This document shows, piece after piece, positions 27,285 through 36,527 of a DNA stretch of 64,000 bases. Where the stretch lies: positions 79,457 to 143,456 of the forward strand of contig JAFLSD010000007.1 in the NCBI GenBank assembly GCA_022511125.1, in the 5' to 3' direction. Positions within the stretch are counted from its first letter, which is position 1. The number at the start of each line of letters is the position of its first letter. Source of the DNA: Paramuribaculum sp. Lineage in GTDB: Bacteria > Bacteroidota > Bacteroidia > Bacteroidales > Muribaculaceae. Under the pieces are notes generated by a model, which did not search any database, was not told the origin of the DNA, and saw only the letters and a list, made by a program, of their open reading frames with translations. A program made the translations under genes and the position numbers.

Positions 27285-28730
27285 ATGGTCTCTTTTTTGA
27301 TTGCTCTCGCTATTTTGGTAGGGGGATATTTCATTTATGGATCCTTGATGGACAGAATGATAGGCACCGATAAAAACCGACCTGTGCCCGCATATACCAA
27401 GAGAGATGATGTGGATTTCATGCCGATGCCCACATGGAAAGTCTTTCTGATACAATTTCTCAATATCGCCGGTCTGGGTCCGATATTCGGCGCAATCATG
27501 GGAATTATGTTCGGTCCGGCAGCTTTTCTCTGGATCGTTCTCGGTACAATTTTTGCCGGCGCTGTTCATGATTTCCTTTCGGGAGTTATTTCCATCAGAA
27601 TGGGTGGAGCTTCTTTACCCGAAATAGTAGGTCACGAACTGGGTGTCTCTGTAAAACAGATCATGAGAGGATTTTCAGTCCTTTTGCTTGTTCTCGTAGG
27701 AGTCGTATTTGTTGTCACCCCTGCCGATCTTCTTGCCGGTTTGTCGGCCGAATGGCTTGATAAGACAGTCTGGGTGTGGATTATCCTCGGCTATTATATT
27801 CTGGCTACAGTTCTGCCTATCGATAAACTTATTGGAAATCTTTATCCTCTGTTCGGCCTTTCATTGCTTTTTATGGCCTTAGGATTGTTGGCTTTTCTGA
27901 TTTTCGGCCCCGTTGAAATTCCGTCAGACTTCGGAAGTGGACTCGCCAACAGGTTTGTGGATGAAACAGGCAGTCATCCTATTTTCCCCATGATGTTTGT
28001 CAGTATCGCGTGCGGAGCCATTTCCGGATTTCATGCCACTCAGTCGCCCATGATGGCGAGATGTTTGAAAAATGAAAAGTTGGCTCGACCGATATTCTAC
28101 GGGGCGATGGTGGCCGAAGGAATAGTTGCTTTGATTTGGGCTGCCGCGGCAATTGCTTTCACGGGTGGTTACGAAGAACTAAATGCCTACATGGCTTCAC
28201 ATGGTAACAGTGCCGGTGCATTGGTTGAGGAGATTTCATTTACCTGGCTTGGTACGGCTGGCGGTATCCTTGCCATTCTCGGAGTGATAGCGGCTCCGAT
28301 CAGTACGGGTGACACTGCATTAAGAAGTGCGCGTCTCATTGTTGCTGATTTTATGAAAATTCCACAGCAAACCATTGTTAAGCGCCTGCTTATCTCAATC
28401 CCGCTCTTTGTTGCCGTATTTTTGCTGATGATGATTGATTTCAGCGTGTTATGGCGTTATTTCGCATGGGCCAATCAGACACTTGCCGTTTTCACTCTTT
28501 GGGCTGTAACTGTTTATCTCGCTCGTCATAAGAAGGCTTACATTTTAACTCTTTTACCCTCTATGTTCATGACTGCAGTGAGTGTCAGTTATCTTCTTTA
28601 TGCTCGCCGTCCCGAAGGGATTGGATTGGATCTTCCCATTGCAGTAGGTGTCGGTATCGCATCAGCTACTATATTGTTGATGTTATTCTTACGCTATATG
28701 CGCGGTCTGAAAAATCAACCCGCTTTCTGA
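27285..28730 (+). CDS. cstA: Carbon starvation protein CstA family transporter
   Basis: Polytopic inner-membrane protein, 481 aa, with about a dozen hydrophobic helices. Family signatures include FLNIAGLGPIFGAIMG, GAVHDFLSGVISIRMGG and SGFHATQSPMMARCL. E. coli CstA and BtsT are about 700 aa and import peptides or pyruvate; this shorter form is usual in Bacteroidetes. Substrate unknown. It lies between floA (9 nt) and the histidinol-phosphatase gene (15 nt). Confidence 0.9.
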   Translation: MVSFLIALAILVGGYFIYGSLMDRMIGTDKNRPVPAYTKRDDVDFMPMPTWKVFLIQFLNIAGLGPIFGAIMGIMFGPAAFLWIVLGTIFAGAVHDFLSGVISIRMGGASLPEIVGHELGVSVKQIMRGFSVLLLVLVGVVFVVTPADLLAGLSAEWLDKTVWVWIILGYYILATVLPIDKLIGNLYPLFGLSLLFMALGLLAFLIFGPVEIPSDFGSGLANRFVDETGSHPIFPMMFVSIACGAISGFHATQSPMMARCLKNEKLARPIFYGAMVAEGIVALIWAAAAIAFTGGYEELNAYMASHGNSAGALVEEISFTWLGTAGGILAILGVIAAPISTGDTALRSARLIVADFMKIPQQTIVKRLLISIPLFVAVFLLMMIDFSVLWRYFAWANQTLAVFTLWAVTVYLARHKKAYILTLLPSMFMTAVSVSYLLYARRPEGIGLDLPIAVGVGIASATILLMLFLRYMRGLKNQPAF

Positions 28731-28745
28731 CAAAACGATAATAAT

Positions 28746-29567
28746 ATGGCCGGTCGTAGTCTAATCCTTGATATCAGTGAAAAGACTGATAGATATAATT
28801 TTCATACTCATACCCAGTTTTGCGACGGACGTGCGTCAATGGAAGAAATGGTAAACGGCGCCATTTCTTCCGGGTTGAAATATTTAGGGTTTTCACCACA
28901 TTCCCCCATTCCTATCGAATCGAAATGCAATATGTCGAAGGCGAGTGTTTCGTCATATATTGCCGAAATTTCACGTCTCAAGGACCTGTATGGAGATAAA
29001 ATAGAAATTTTTGCGGGTATGGAAGTGGATTTTCTGGGTGAAAATTGGGGACCGTCTATTGATTATATTAAAAACTTGCCGTTGGATTTCAGGATTGGTT
29101 CTGTTCACTTTATCAAAAATCAAAAAGGGGAGTATGTAGACATAGACGGCCGTCCTGAAAGTTTCATAGTCAAAATGGCTGATTGTTTCGATAACGACAT
29201 CCGTTATGTTATTGAAAGATTCTATGCGCAGACCTTATCCATGATTGAAGCCGGAGGATTTGACATAATAGGACATTTTGATAAAATCGGTCTTAATGCA
29301 TCGAAATATGCTCCCGGAATAGATAACGAACGATGGTATGTCGACTTAGTTAATGATACTATAAACGCAATACGAAAAGCCGGACTTATTGTCGAGATTA
29401 ATACGAAACATTATAGCGCCTATCAGCGTTTGTTTCCTGATAAGCGCTATATTAAGGATTTGATTTCGGTAGGCATTCCGTTGATAGTCAACAGTGATGC
29501 CCATTATCCTGAACTGACCGACGCATCACGGGATGTTGGTCTTTCGCTGCTCGATAGGGTGGTATGA
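28746..29567 (+). CDS. PHP-domain histidinol-phosphatase (HisJ/HisK type)
   Basis: Probable L-histidinol-phosphate phosphatase of histidine synthesis. The 273-aa PHP fold has metal ligands H20-x-H22 (NFHTHT) and D27, then FSPHSP, GMEVDFL, SVHF, IGHFDKI and the terminal VNSDAHYP. This matches the monofunctional HisJ family. No other his genes are near. A related PHP phosphoesterase cannot be excluded. Its stop is 2 nt from the stop of the convergent esterase gene. Confidence 0.85.
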   Translation: MAGRSLILDISEKTDRYNFHTHTQFCDGRASMEEMVNGAISSGLKYLGFSPHSPIPIESKCNMSKASVSSYIAEISRLKDLYGDKIEIFAGMEVDFLGENWGPSIDYIKNLPLDFRIGSVHFIKNQKGEYVDIDGRPESFIVKMADCFDNDIRYVIERFYAQTLSMIEAGGFDIIGHFDKIGLNASKYAPGIDNERWYVDLVNDTINAIRKAGLIVEINTKHYSAYQRLFPDKRYIKDLISVGIPLIVNSDAHYPELTDASRDVGLSLLDRVV

Positions 29568-29569
29568 TT

Positions 29570-30427
29570 TTATTTGCCGTAGAACACGTCGTAGAAGAAA
29601 TCAAGTTGGGGATAGACACTCTTGCTCCAGTAAGCGCCATTATGAGCTCCCGGCGACGTACGGTAAACATGGGGTATCTTTCTGGCGTTTAGCGCGCTAT
29701 CCAAATCACAGTTCACATCATAGAAAAAATCTTCAGTACCGCAGTCGAAGATTACATTTAGCTGACCCGGTTGCAATTGATCGAGGATATTGATAACCGT
29801 GTGATTTTCCCATCTTTCGCGGTTTTCTTCCTGATTGCCGAGAAATGTGGCCATATTCCAGTTTTTAGGGAATGGCATTATGTTGACACCGCCACTCGAG
29901 GCACCAGCCGATCCAAAAAGATCGCTATGTCGGATGCCGAGCCAAAGGCCGCCATGTCCTCCCATACTGAATCCTGTGATCGCACGCCCTAAACGATCTG
30001 TACGCGTTCGATACAGAGAATCTATCGACGGTACTAATTTTTTAACGAAAAAACTTTCCATTTGCATGCCCGGATCAACGGGAGAGTCCCAATACCAACT
30101 GTTCATGCCCGATGGACAGATGATGATCGACTGATAAGCGTCGGCGATAGAATCAACCGGCACGATCATAGGCCAATTCTTATAACTACCACCATGTCCG
30201 TTAAGAAGGTATACGACCGGATAGTGAGTCGTGTCGTCTGCATTGAAATAACTTTGTGGCACGGCTACAGTCACTTTCATATCCTGACTCAAATAGGGAG
30301 CGCCGGCTATAGTTATGGTATCAACTTGTAGATGCGTGCTTATATTCGAGGGCGACATCGAACTGAATCCTAACCATCCGGAAATTATGGCAAAGCAAGC
30401 CACTAAACTGATAAATAATTTTTTCAT
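29570..30427 (-). CDS. Secreted alpha/beta-hydrolase esterase (esterase D / CE1-like)
   Basis: The 285-aa exported hydrolase has a signal peptide (MKKLFISLVACFAIISGW). The alpha/beta-hydrolase core has VVYLLNGHGGSYKNW, the nucleophile elbow GFSMGGHGG, the acid in DCGTEDFF, and the catalytic His in SPGAHNGAYW. This pattern is shared by feruloyl/acetyl esterases, S-formylglutathione hydrolase-like and mycolyltransferase-like enzymes. Substrate unknown. I chose the ATG at 30427 because the 14 upstream residues do not extend the signal peptide sensibly. Confidence 0.82.
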   Translation of the reverse strand: MKKLFISLVACFAIISGWLGFSSMSPSNISTHLQVDTITIAGAPYLSQDMKVTVAVPQSYFNADDTTHYPVVYLLNGHGGSYKNWPMIVPVDSIADAYQSIIICPSGMNSWYWDSPVDPGMQMESFFVKKLVPSIDSLYRTRTDRLGRAITGFSMGGHGGLWLGIRHSDLFGSAGASSGGVNIMPFPKNWNMATFLGNQEENRERWENHTVINILDQLQPGQLNVIFDCGTEDFFYDVNCDLDSALNARKIPHVYRTSPGAHNGAYWSKSVYPQLDFFYDVFYGK

Positions 30428-30492
30428 GATAGAGTTTTGAAAACTATTGATAATTAACTTTATCGGCAAAATTAATGAAATTAGCCGTAGTT

Positions 30493-30525
30493 TTTGAACG
30501 GAGCGCGATTAAATTGCTAATTTTG
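30493..30525 (+). promoter_or_regulatory. Promoter of mtnN-luxS
   Basis: TTTG (30493-30496), a 21-bp spacer and TAATTTTG (30518-30525) match the Bacteroidetes consensus, 21 nt before the mtnN ATG. Confidence 0.6.
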
Positions 30526-30546
30526 CGAAAAAATAGTTACTGAAAA

Positions 30547-31242
30547 ATGAAGATAGCTATAATTGTCGCTATGGACAAGGAGCTGAAACTGTTGCTCCCC
30601 CTATTGGAAAAAAACGCAGAAACGACCCGAGAAGGATATATGTTTCACACCGGTAGAATAGGATCGAATGAAATAACGGTAATGAAGTGTGGTATCGGAA
30701 AAGTCAATGCCGCTTTGGCGACTAAAGCCATGATCGATCTGTTTCATCCTGATCTTGTTATCAATACTGGTGTAGCTGGAGGTATTGGCAGTCAGACTCA
30801 TCCGCTTGATGTGGTTGTTGGTGTTGAAACGGCTTATCATGATGTTTGGTGCGGACCCGGCACACAATATGGACAGCCTAACGGATGTCCGTCCAAATTC
30901 ATGGCTCCTGACTGGATACTGAAAAAACATTCACTCAATCCTAAAATAGAAGACGGCTCGAAAGTACTGCAAGGAACCATAGCGTCTGGCGATATTTTCA
31001 TCAGCAAACCTGAGGAGGTAGCTCATATCAATGGACTTTATCCCGAAGCTCTCGCCGTAGATATGGAATCGGCAGCTATTGCGCAAACTTGTTTCCGGAA
31101 CGAAGTGGATTTTATCGCCATTAGGGTGATTTCCGACACACCGGGTTCAGACGACAACATATCGCAATATAAAGATTTTTGGGAGAAAGCGCCACAACAG
31201 ACATTCAACATTTTAAAATCTCTTTTGAACGAAATGAATTGA
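30547..31242 (+). CDS. mtnN: 5'-methylthioadenosine/S-adenosylhomocysteine nucleosidase
   Basis: Removes adenine from S-adenosylhomocysteine and methylthioadenosine. The 231-aa protein has the N-terminal IAIIVAMDKELKLLLP with the substrate-binding glutamate, NTGVAGGIG, and the catalytic region AVDMESAAIAQTC. Its product S-ribosylhomocysteine is the substrate of LuxS, whose gene follows after 3 nt. The pair therefore forms the SAH recycling branch of the activated methyl cycle. Confidence 0.95.
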   Translation: MKIAIIVAMDKELKLLLPLLEKNAETTREGYMFHTGRIGSNEITVMKCGIGKVNAALATKAMIDLFHPDLVINTGVAGGIGSQTHPLDVVVGVETAYHDVWCGPGTQYGQPNGCPSKFMAPDWILKKHSLNPKIEDGSKVLQGTIASGDIFISKPEEVAHINGLYPEALAVDMESAAIAQTCFRNEVDFIAIRVISDTPGSDDNISQYKDFWEKAPQQTFNILKSLLNEMN

Positions 31243-31245
31243 CCG

Positions 31246-31728
31246 ATGGATAAAATAGCAAGCTTTACGATAGATCATTCACGATTATTGCCTGGAATAT
31301 ACGTCTCGAGAACCGACATTACACCTTCGGGCGATGTGCTCACTACTTATGATTTGAGGATTACCGCACCCAACCGTGAACCCGCATTAACGGGACAAAC
31401 TATCCATGCACTAGAACACCTGGCGGCCACATTTCTCCGCAATAATCCTCAGTGGAAAGAAAAAGTGGTATATTTCGGACCTATGGGTTGTCTCACAGGA
31501 TGTTATCTCATTTTGCAAGGCTCTTATCGACCTGAAGAATTGGTTGGTCTATTAAAAGAAACTTTCCAATTTATAGCTCGATATGAAGGTGACATTCCGG
31601 GAACATCGCCACGCGATTGCGGAAACTACACATTCATGGATCTTGAAGGGGCTCGAAAAGCGGCAGAAAAATACCTCAGGGAAGTACTTCTCCATCCTGA
31701 AACGGAACGGTTTAATTACCCCTCTTAA
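31246..31728 (+). CDS. luxS: S-ribosylhomocysteine lyase LuxS
   Basis: Cleaves S-ribosylhomocysteine to homocysteine and DPD, the AI-2 precursor. In the 160-aa protein the metal site is H54 and H58 (HALEHL) with C125 (DCGNYTFMD), E57 is the catalytic glutamate, and C82 (PMGCLTG) is the active-site cysteine. All are present. Co-transcribed with mtnN. A signalling role is not implied by sequence; methyl-cycle recycling is sufficient. Confidence 0.95.
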   Translation: MDKIASFTIDHSRLLPGIYVSRTDITPSGDVLTTYDLRITAPNREPALTGQTIHALEHLAATFLRNNPQWKEKVVYFGPMGCLTGCYLILQGSYRPEELVGLLKETFQFIARYEGDIPGTSPRDCGNYTFMDLEGARKAAEKYLREVLLHPETERFNYPS

Positions 31729-31978
31729 GCTTACATTACTTACTTTCCGTTATTAACGGAGGGCAAAATCAAATAAAAATACCCTCTTTTGGGTATGGTG
31801 TACAGAGTCAGGGCGCTGTAATTTTGTATCGGATAATTTACGAGACTGAACAGTCTTAATTGTAGACAAATTCTGTTTGGAATACTATCGTTTTGGAACA
31901 ATGCGTGGACTGCCGAGAGGCAATCCGCGCATTCTCCTTATCTGAATAAAGCATTTTTGCATTTTAGGTTAAATATTT
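31729..31978. other. luxS-putA intergenic region with several hairpins
   Basis: No gene is seen. It contains CCGTTATTAACGG (about 31756), ATACCC/GGGTAT (31779-31797), the inverted repeat AGACTG-AA-CAGTCT (about 31843), and the strong hairpin at 31900-31933. Any of these may end the luxS transcript or bind a putA regulator. Confidence 0.4.
31900..31933. other. Stable hairpin with GAGA tetraloop
   Basis: AATGCGTGGA (31900-31909) pairs with TCCGCGCATT (31924-31933) with one G-U. After one mismatch, TGCC/GGCA closes a GAGA loop of GNRA type. No T-tract follows. It lies about 70 nt before the putA start site, so it is more likely part of an upstream transcript or a binding site than of the putA leader. 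Confidence 0.6.
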
Positions 31979-32009
31979 TTTGATTTATGCCCGTATAAAT
32001 GTAAATTTG
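31979..32009 (+). promoter_or_regulatory. putA promoter
   Basis: TTTG (31979-31982), a 19-bp spacer and TAAATTTG (32002-32009) match the Bacteroidetes consensus fully. The predicted start site is about 25 nt before the ATG at 32040. Confidence 0.75.
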
Positions 32010-32039
32010 TAAGCTATTAATAAATTAATTCATATCACC

Positions 32040-35000
32040 ATGCATCAAGAGAAACTCCCTACAATAGATGAAGTATTTTCATGGATGAGAAAGCTCTACG
32101 ACGAGAGCTATGCAGGTCTGACTAAACTCGAGAAAAACGAGCAGCACATGTATGGAACCATGGTCACGACACCTAATGACAAGAAGTTCATTGTCAGAAT
32201 GCTTGACGAAACAAGCCAGGTGAGAGACCGTAAGAAGCTTGCCCGTAGGGTGAAAGACCTTATTGACCAATATGGCATTCCGAAATTTTTAGGCAAGACG
32301 GATCATTGTTTATTCTGGATGTATCAGAAATTTGCCTATTTACCTTTATTCAACTGGTTGGCGGTGCCGATCATCAAATGGAGGCTCCACCGCGACACTT
32401 CGCGTGTGATTATTGATGCCGCCCGGCCAAAATTAACCAAACATCTTGCAACGAGATTCGACCAAAATATCGGCCAGAACGTGAATCTTCTCGGAGAAGT
32501 GGTTGTGGGCGACGGTGAGGCGGATAAGAGGTATTTTTCCTATCTCGAAGCGCTTAAAGAACCGGACATTAATTACATTTCGGTAAAAATTTCTGGTATA
32601 TATGCGCAAACTCATGCTTTGAACTACAAGGAAAGTATGCCTGAATTAATAAGACGAATGTCAGAACTCTATCAGGCTGCTATTGACAATCCTTATACAG
32701 ATGCAGAAGGTAAGAAACGCCATAAATTCATAAATCTAGATATGGAAGAATACAAGGATGCCCACCTTACGATGAAACTCTTCAAGGAGGTGCTTTCTCT
32801 TCCCCAATTCAAGAATTATGAGGCCGGTATAGTGGTACAGTCCTACCTCCCCGATGCTTGGGATTTCCAAACTGAACTCTTGGAATTTGCAAAAGAAAGA
32901 GTTGCAAAGGGGGGTGCACCGATCAAGATGCGCATAGTAAAAGGTTGCAACCTCGATATGGAAAATATCGTCAGCGACATGCGCGGATGGCCTAATCCTG
33001 TTTATCCAACAAAAACCGAAGTCGATGCAAACTATCTTCGTATCATCGAGCGTGGACTAAAGCCCGAGAACGCTTCCGTTTTGCATATCGGAATGGCTTC
33101 ACACAATCTATTCACGATTTCCTACGCATACCTGCTGACTGAGCTCTACGGTACGCCGAAAGACGCATTCTGTTTTGAAATGCTCGAAGGTATGGCCAAC
33201 CATATCTGGCGCGCACAGAAAAAACTCGGCAACCATGTGATACTTTATACACCGGTTGTTAAGCGAGAACACTTCCTGAACGCCATTTCATACCTCGTAA
33301 GGCGTATGGATGAAAATACGGCTCCTGACAACTTCCTGACCCATTCCTTCTCTTTGAAACCCGATACAAAAGAATGGAAGGAACTTCAGCAGCAGTTTAC
33401 CGACGCTTACAACATGAAGGAAACTATTTCAAAAACGCCAACTCGCGATCAGGATAGAAATCAGCCCTATCAAGGTCAGGAGCCTCAAGATAAAATGATC
33501 AACGAGCCTGACACTGACTTCGACCGATTCTGCAATCAGACTTGGGTTGAAAAGATATTCGCCAAATGGCGTGCCGACGGTAAGATGACCGGTGAAAAAT
33601 CACTGTGGGGCGATTGGAAGCCGGGTGATTTGCTCCCCACTCAAATTGGCGACCGACTCGTCTATAACGATGATAGAGTGAAGTATTACGACCGCTCTCA
33701 GGAAGGCGACACACTCGTTTGCGAAATGTCGCGCGCTGACAAAGCACAGACTGAAGAGATCATTAAAACTGCGGAAACTGATCCGGCAAAATGGCGTGAA
33801 ACATCAGTCGAACATCGTCATAAGACAATGTACAAAGCAGCCAACATACTCGGTGAAATGCGTGGTGACCTTATCGGGTCGATGTGTTCTATCACAGGCA
33901 AGACAGTCGAAGAGGCTGATGTCGAAGTGTCGGAAGCGATTGACTACGCACGTTATTACACCACAACAATGAAAGAATATGAGAAACTGACCGATATGAC
34001 TATGAAGCCGAAAGGTACGGTTCTCGTGCTCTCTCCGTGGAACTTCCCTTGCGCCATTCCTTGTGGCGGCGTTGTAGCGGCTTTGGCTTCGGGAAATACG
34101 TGTATTCTCAAACCGGCTACTGTTGCCGCTCCTGTAGCTTGGCTCTTTGCCAAAGCATTCTGGGATGCCGGAGTACCGAAAGAAGCGCTGCAGGTTATTA
34201 TAACCGACCGTGATGCTACACCGCTTCTGACATCGGTACCCGCTATTAGCCACATTATACTGACGGGAGGAACAGAAACTGCACAGAATATAGCACATGC
34301 GAATCCTAAAAAACCGCTGTCGGCAGAGACAGGAGGTAAGAACGTGATGATTCTTTCCGCCAAAGGTGACCGCGACCATGCAATCATGAACGCATGCCGC
34401 TCCGCCTTCGGTAATGCCGGACAGAAATGTTCCGCATGCTCTATATTGCTTGTCGAACGTTCTGTTTACGACAATCCCGAATTTATGGAAAAACTCAAGG
34501 ACTGCGCATCGTCACTCAAGGTTGGTGGTGTTTGGAACTCCGGAAATATCGTTGGACCGATGATTACCAACCGCAACGATAAACTCGAACAGGCTTTCAA
34601 TCTCGAGCCTGGAGAGGAGTGGCTTATAGCGCCCGAATTTACCGATGACAAGAAATACATAATGAAACCCACGGTAAAAATCGGAGTGAAGCCCGACTCG
34701 TTCACGTTCCGCACAGAGCTTTTTGCCCCACTCCTTGCAGTAACTCCATTCGATACTCTCGAACAGGCTGTAGAACTCGTTAATAGTCTTGATTACGGTT
34801 TGACGTCAGGGCTCCAGTCGCTTGACGAACAGGAACAGAAATACTGGAAAAACAATATCCAGGCCGGTAATCTCTATATCAACCGCGGTATAACGGGAGC
34901 TATTGTCAACCGTCAGCCATTTGGCGGCATGAAATTAAGTGCTTTCGGTCCGGGCCTTAAAGCCGGAGGACCCAATTATTGCCTCCAGTTCATGGATGTA

Positions 35001-35522
35001 AAGGATAAGGATGACTCTTCAATCGACTTCCGGAAGTCCTATGCCGAATGGTATGCAAAAGAATTTAAGCATGCTCGAAATATTCAGCCAGGCATACGTG
35101 GTGAACAGAATGTATTCCGTTATCTTCCTCTAAAGCACGGAGGCATGGTGCTTCGACTCATCGGTGGAGAATCGCCACAGCAGATTGAAATGGTTAAGCT
35201 CGCTGCTAAAACTGTCGGTACACCCCTCACTATCTCAATTGATCCCTCGAACCCACTCGTGCAGGCTGTCGAAGGCAAAGTTGTGAAAGAAAACCTCAAG
35301 CAATTCTGCGAAAATCTTAAGAACTACGAAAGAGTACGCATTATCTCCGACAATGTACCAGATGAAATTTTCGAAGCCGCTGCTCAAGCCGATAAATACA
35401 TCGCGCTGGGAGCGCCATCGAAAAACGGCAGAATCGAACTTGTCAACTACATCAAGGAGCAATCCATAGCAAATGAATACCATCGCTATGGTTCCCAGAT
35501 AGAAATTCCGGAGATTGAATAA
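32040..35522 (+). CDS. putA: Bifunctional proline dehydrogenase / delta-1-pyrroline-5-carboxylate dehydrogenase
   Basis: Oxidises proline to glutamate. The 1160-aa fusion has an FAD-dependent ProDH barrel at about 120-440 (INYISVKISGIYAQ, KMRIVKGCNLDMEN) and an NAD-dependent aldehyde dehydrogenase at about 560-1010. The ALDH has LVLSPWNFPCAIP, the catalytic Glu in SAETGGKN, and the nucleophile C797 in GNAGQKCSACS. About 150 C-terminal residues follow with no motif I know. It lacks the N-terminal ribbon-helix-helix DNA-binding domain of E. coli PutA, so autorepression is not expected. Monocistronic, with a strong promoter and terminator. Confidence 0.93.
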   Translation: MHQEKLPTIDEVFSWMRKLYDESYAGLTKLEKNEQHMYGTMVTTPNDKKFIVRMLDETSQVRDRKKLARRVKDLIDQYGIPKFLGKTDHCLFWMYQKFAYLPLFNWLAVPIIKWRLHRDTSRVIIDAARPKLTKHLATRFDQNIGQNVNLLGEVVVGDGEADKRYFSYLEALKEPDINYISVKISGIYAQTHALNYKESMPELIRRMSELYQAAIDNPYTDAEGKKRHKFINLDMEEYKDAHLTMKLFKEVLSLPQFKNYEAGIVVQSYLPDAWDFQTELLEFAKERVAKGGAPIKMRIVKGCNLDMENIVSDMRGWPNPVYPTKTEVDANYLRIIERGLKPENASVLHIGMASHNLFTISYAYLLTELYGTPKDAFCFEMLEGMANHIWRAQKKLGNHVILYTPVVKREHFLNAISYLVRRMDENTAPDNFLTHSFSLKPDTKEWKELQQQFTDAYNMKETISKTPTRDQDRNQPYQGQEPQDKMINEPDTDFDRFCNQTWVEKIFAKWRADGKMTGEKSLWGDWKPGDLLPTQIGDRLVYNDDRVKYYDRSQEGDTLVCEMSRADKAQTEEIIKTAETDPAKWRETSVEHRHKTMYKAANILGEMRGDLIGSMCSITGKTVEEADVEVSEAIDYARYYTTTMKEYEKLTDMTMKPKGTVLVLSPWNFPCAIPCGGVVAALASGNTCILKPATVAAPVAWLFAKAFWDAGVPKEALQVIITDRDATPLLTSVPAISHIILTGGTETAQNIAHANPKKPLSAETGGKNVMILSAKGDRDHAIMNACRSAFGNAGQKCSACSILLVERSVYDNPEFMEKLKDCASSLKVGGVWNSGNIVGPMITNRNDKLEQAFNLEPGEEWLIAPEFTDDKKYIMKPTVKIGVKPDSFTFRTELFAPLLAVTPFDTLEQAVELVNSLDYGLTSGLQSLDEQEQKYWKNNIQAGNLYINRGITGAIVNRQPFGGMKLSAFGPGLKAGGPNYCLQFMDVKDKDDSSIDFRKSYAEWYAKEFKHARNIQPGIRGEQNVFRYLPLKHGGMVLRLIGGESPQQIEMVKLAAKTVGTPLTISIDPSNPLVQAVEGKVVKENLKQFCENLKNYERVRIISDNVPDEIFEAAAQADKYIALGAPSKNGRIELVNYIKEQSIANEYHRYGSQIEIPEIE

Positions 35523-35543
35523 AAACTATCATTTGAATAATCG

Positions 35544-35583
35544 AACCGGCGGCTGGAAAATGATCCGGCCGCCGGTTTTATTT
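35544..35583 (+). terminator. putA rho-independent terminator
   Basis: AACCGGCGGC (35544-35553) pairs with GCCGCCGGTT (35568-35577) over 10 bp, with an inner GGA/TCC stem in the loop, followed by TTATTTT. It lies 22 nt after the putA stop. Confidence 0.85.
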
Positions 35584-35602
35584 TAAGAAACTCGCTTTCA
35601 AA

Positions 35603-36493
35603 TTACAGGAAAAACATTATGCCGAAAGTCAGAGGGGTAAAATTAACAGGCGACACGGACTTGAGCGCTTTTTGGGTCGAATACCTCACATAAAGCCCGA
35701 AATCACTATAAGTTAACGCGCCGAAAAGATCTAACGTCACAGCTCTTTGTCCTACATGATCCGTATATTCCATAGTCTCATTTCCGAAACTATTTATATA
35801 ATTGGTTTTTAATGAGCTGTGAGTATTGATGTTTAATATCGGACCTAACGCCAACGACGTGCCGATATAGGGTATTTTAATCTGATAGAGCAAAGGGAAA
35901 CTTATGCTGAATATTTTTAGAGTGGAATTTTTAGGTGTCACTTCTTCCGGATAGGACTCAAGCCCTATGCCACCAGCCGCCGATTTAACCATTCGGAGGT
36001 TCTGACCCGTCATTTTGAAGTTCTTCCAGTCGAACCCTATACCGAAAGTCACGTTTGAAGCACCGTGCTTGTATTGCACTCCTAATGCGTAAAGCCAACT
36101 AATGTCGAATGATTTGGACCACTCCAGACCGGTACCTGCAGGTTGACCGGTTGCGCTGTTAAGGCCAAATCCCAGTCCCTCAATTACTATCGACCATTTT
36201 TTAGCTTTATCAGGTAGATTGAACATGATGCCACCATGATCTATCGAAATATCGCCATTGTCAAATATCTCCTTTTTCTTTTCCACTTTCTTTCCCTGAA
36301 GATATTCTCTAAAGATTGTCTCTCCCTGACCGTTTATCACGCTCATGCCTTCAGAATTTTCTATAATAGTTATTTTCCCGGGATTTTCATATTGTATAAG
36401 GTTGTCGGGATTCTGGTTGTTCTGAGCTGCTGAAAGAAACGTCGTAGATGAGACTAACGCTAACGGTAATATATATTTTGTCAACCCTTTCAT
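35603..36493 (-). CDS. Predicted outer-membrane beta-barrel protein, paralogue A
   Basis: The 296-aa product has a signal peptide ending near FLSAA. The C-terminal two thirds show amphipathic strands and end in a phenylalanine-containing hydrophobic stretch (FTPLTFGIMFFL), typical of outer-membrane barrels (PorT/OmpW-like). The N-terminal segment has KITIIENSEGMSVING, which is mirrored in the next gene (KIIENVNNLIIS). The two genes are tandem paralogues 34 nt apart. Ligand or function unknown. Confidence 0.7.
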   Translation of the reverse strand: MKGLTKYILPLALVSSTTFLSAAQNNQNPDNLIQYENPGKITIIENSEGMSVINGQGETIFREYLQGKKVEKKKEIFDNGDISIDHGGIMFNLPDKAKKWSIVIEGLGFGLNSATGQPAGTGLEWSKSFDISWLYALGVQYKHGASNVTFGIGFDWKNFKMTGQNLRMVKSAAGGIGLESYPEEVTPKNSTLKIFSISFPLLYQIKIPYIGTSLALGPILNINTHSSLKTNYINSFGNETMEYTDHVGQRAVTLDLFGALTYSDFGLYVRYSTQKALKSVSPVNFTPLTFGIMFFL

Positions 36494-36527
36494 TTCAGTA
36501 ATATTTTTTTGTTGATGAAGTATTTAC

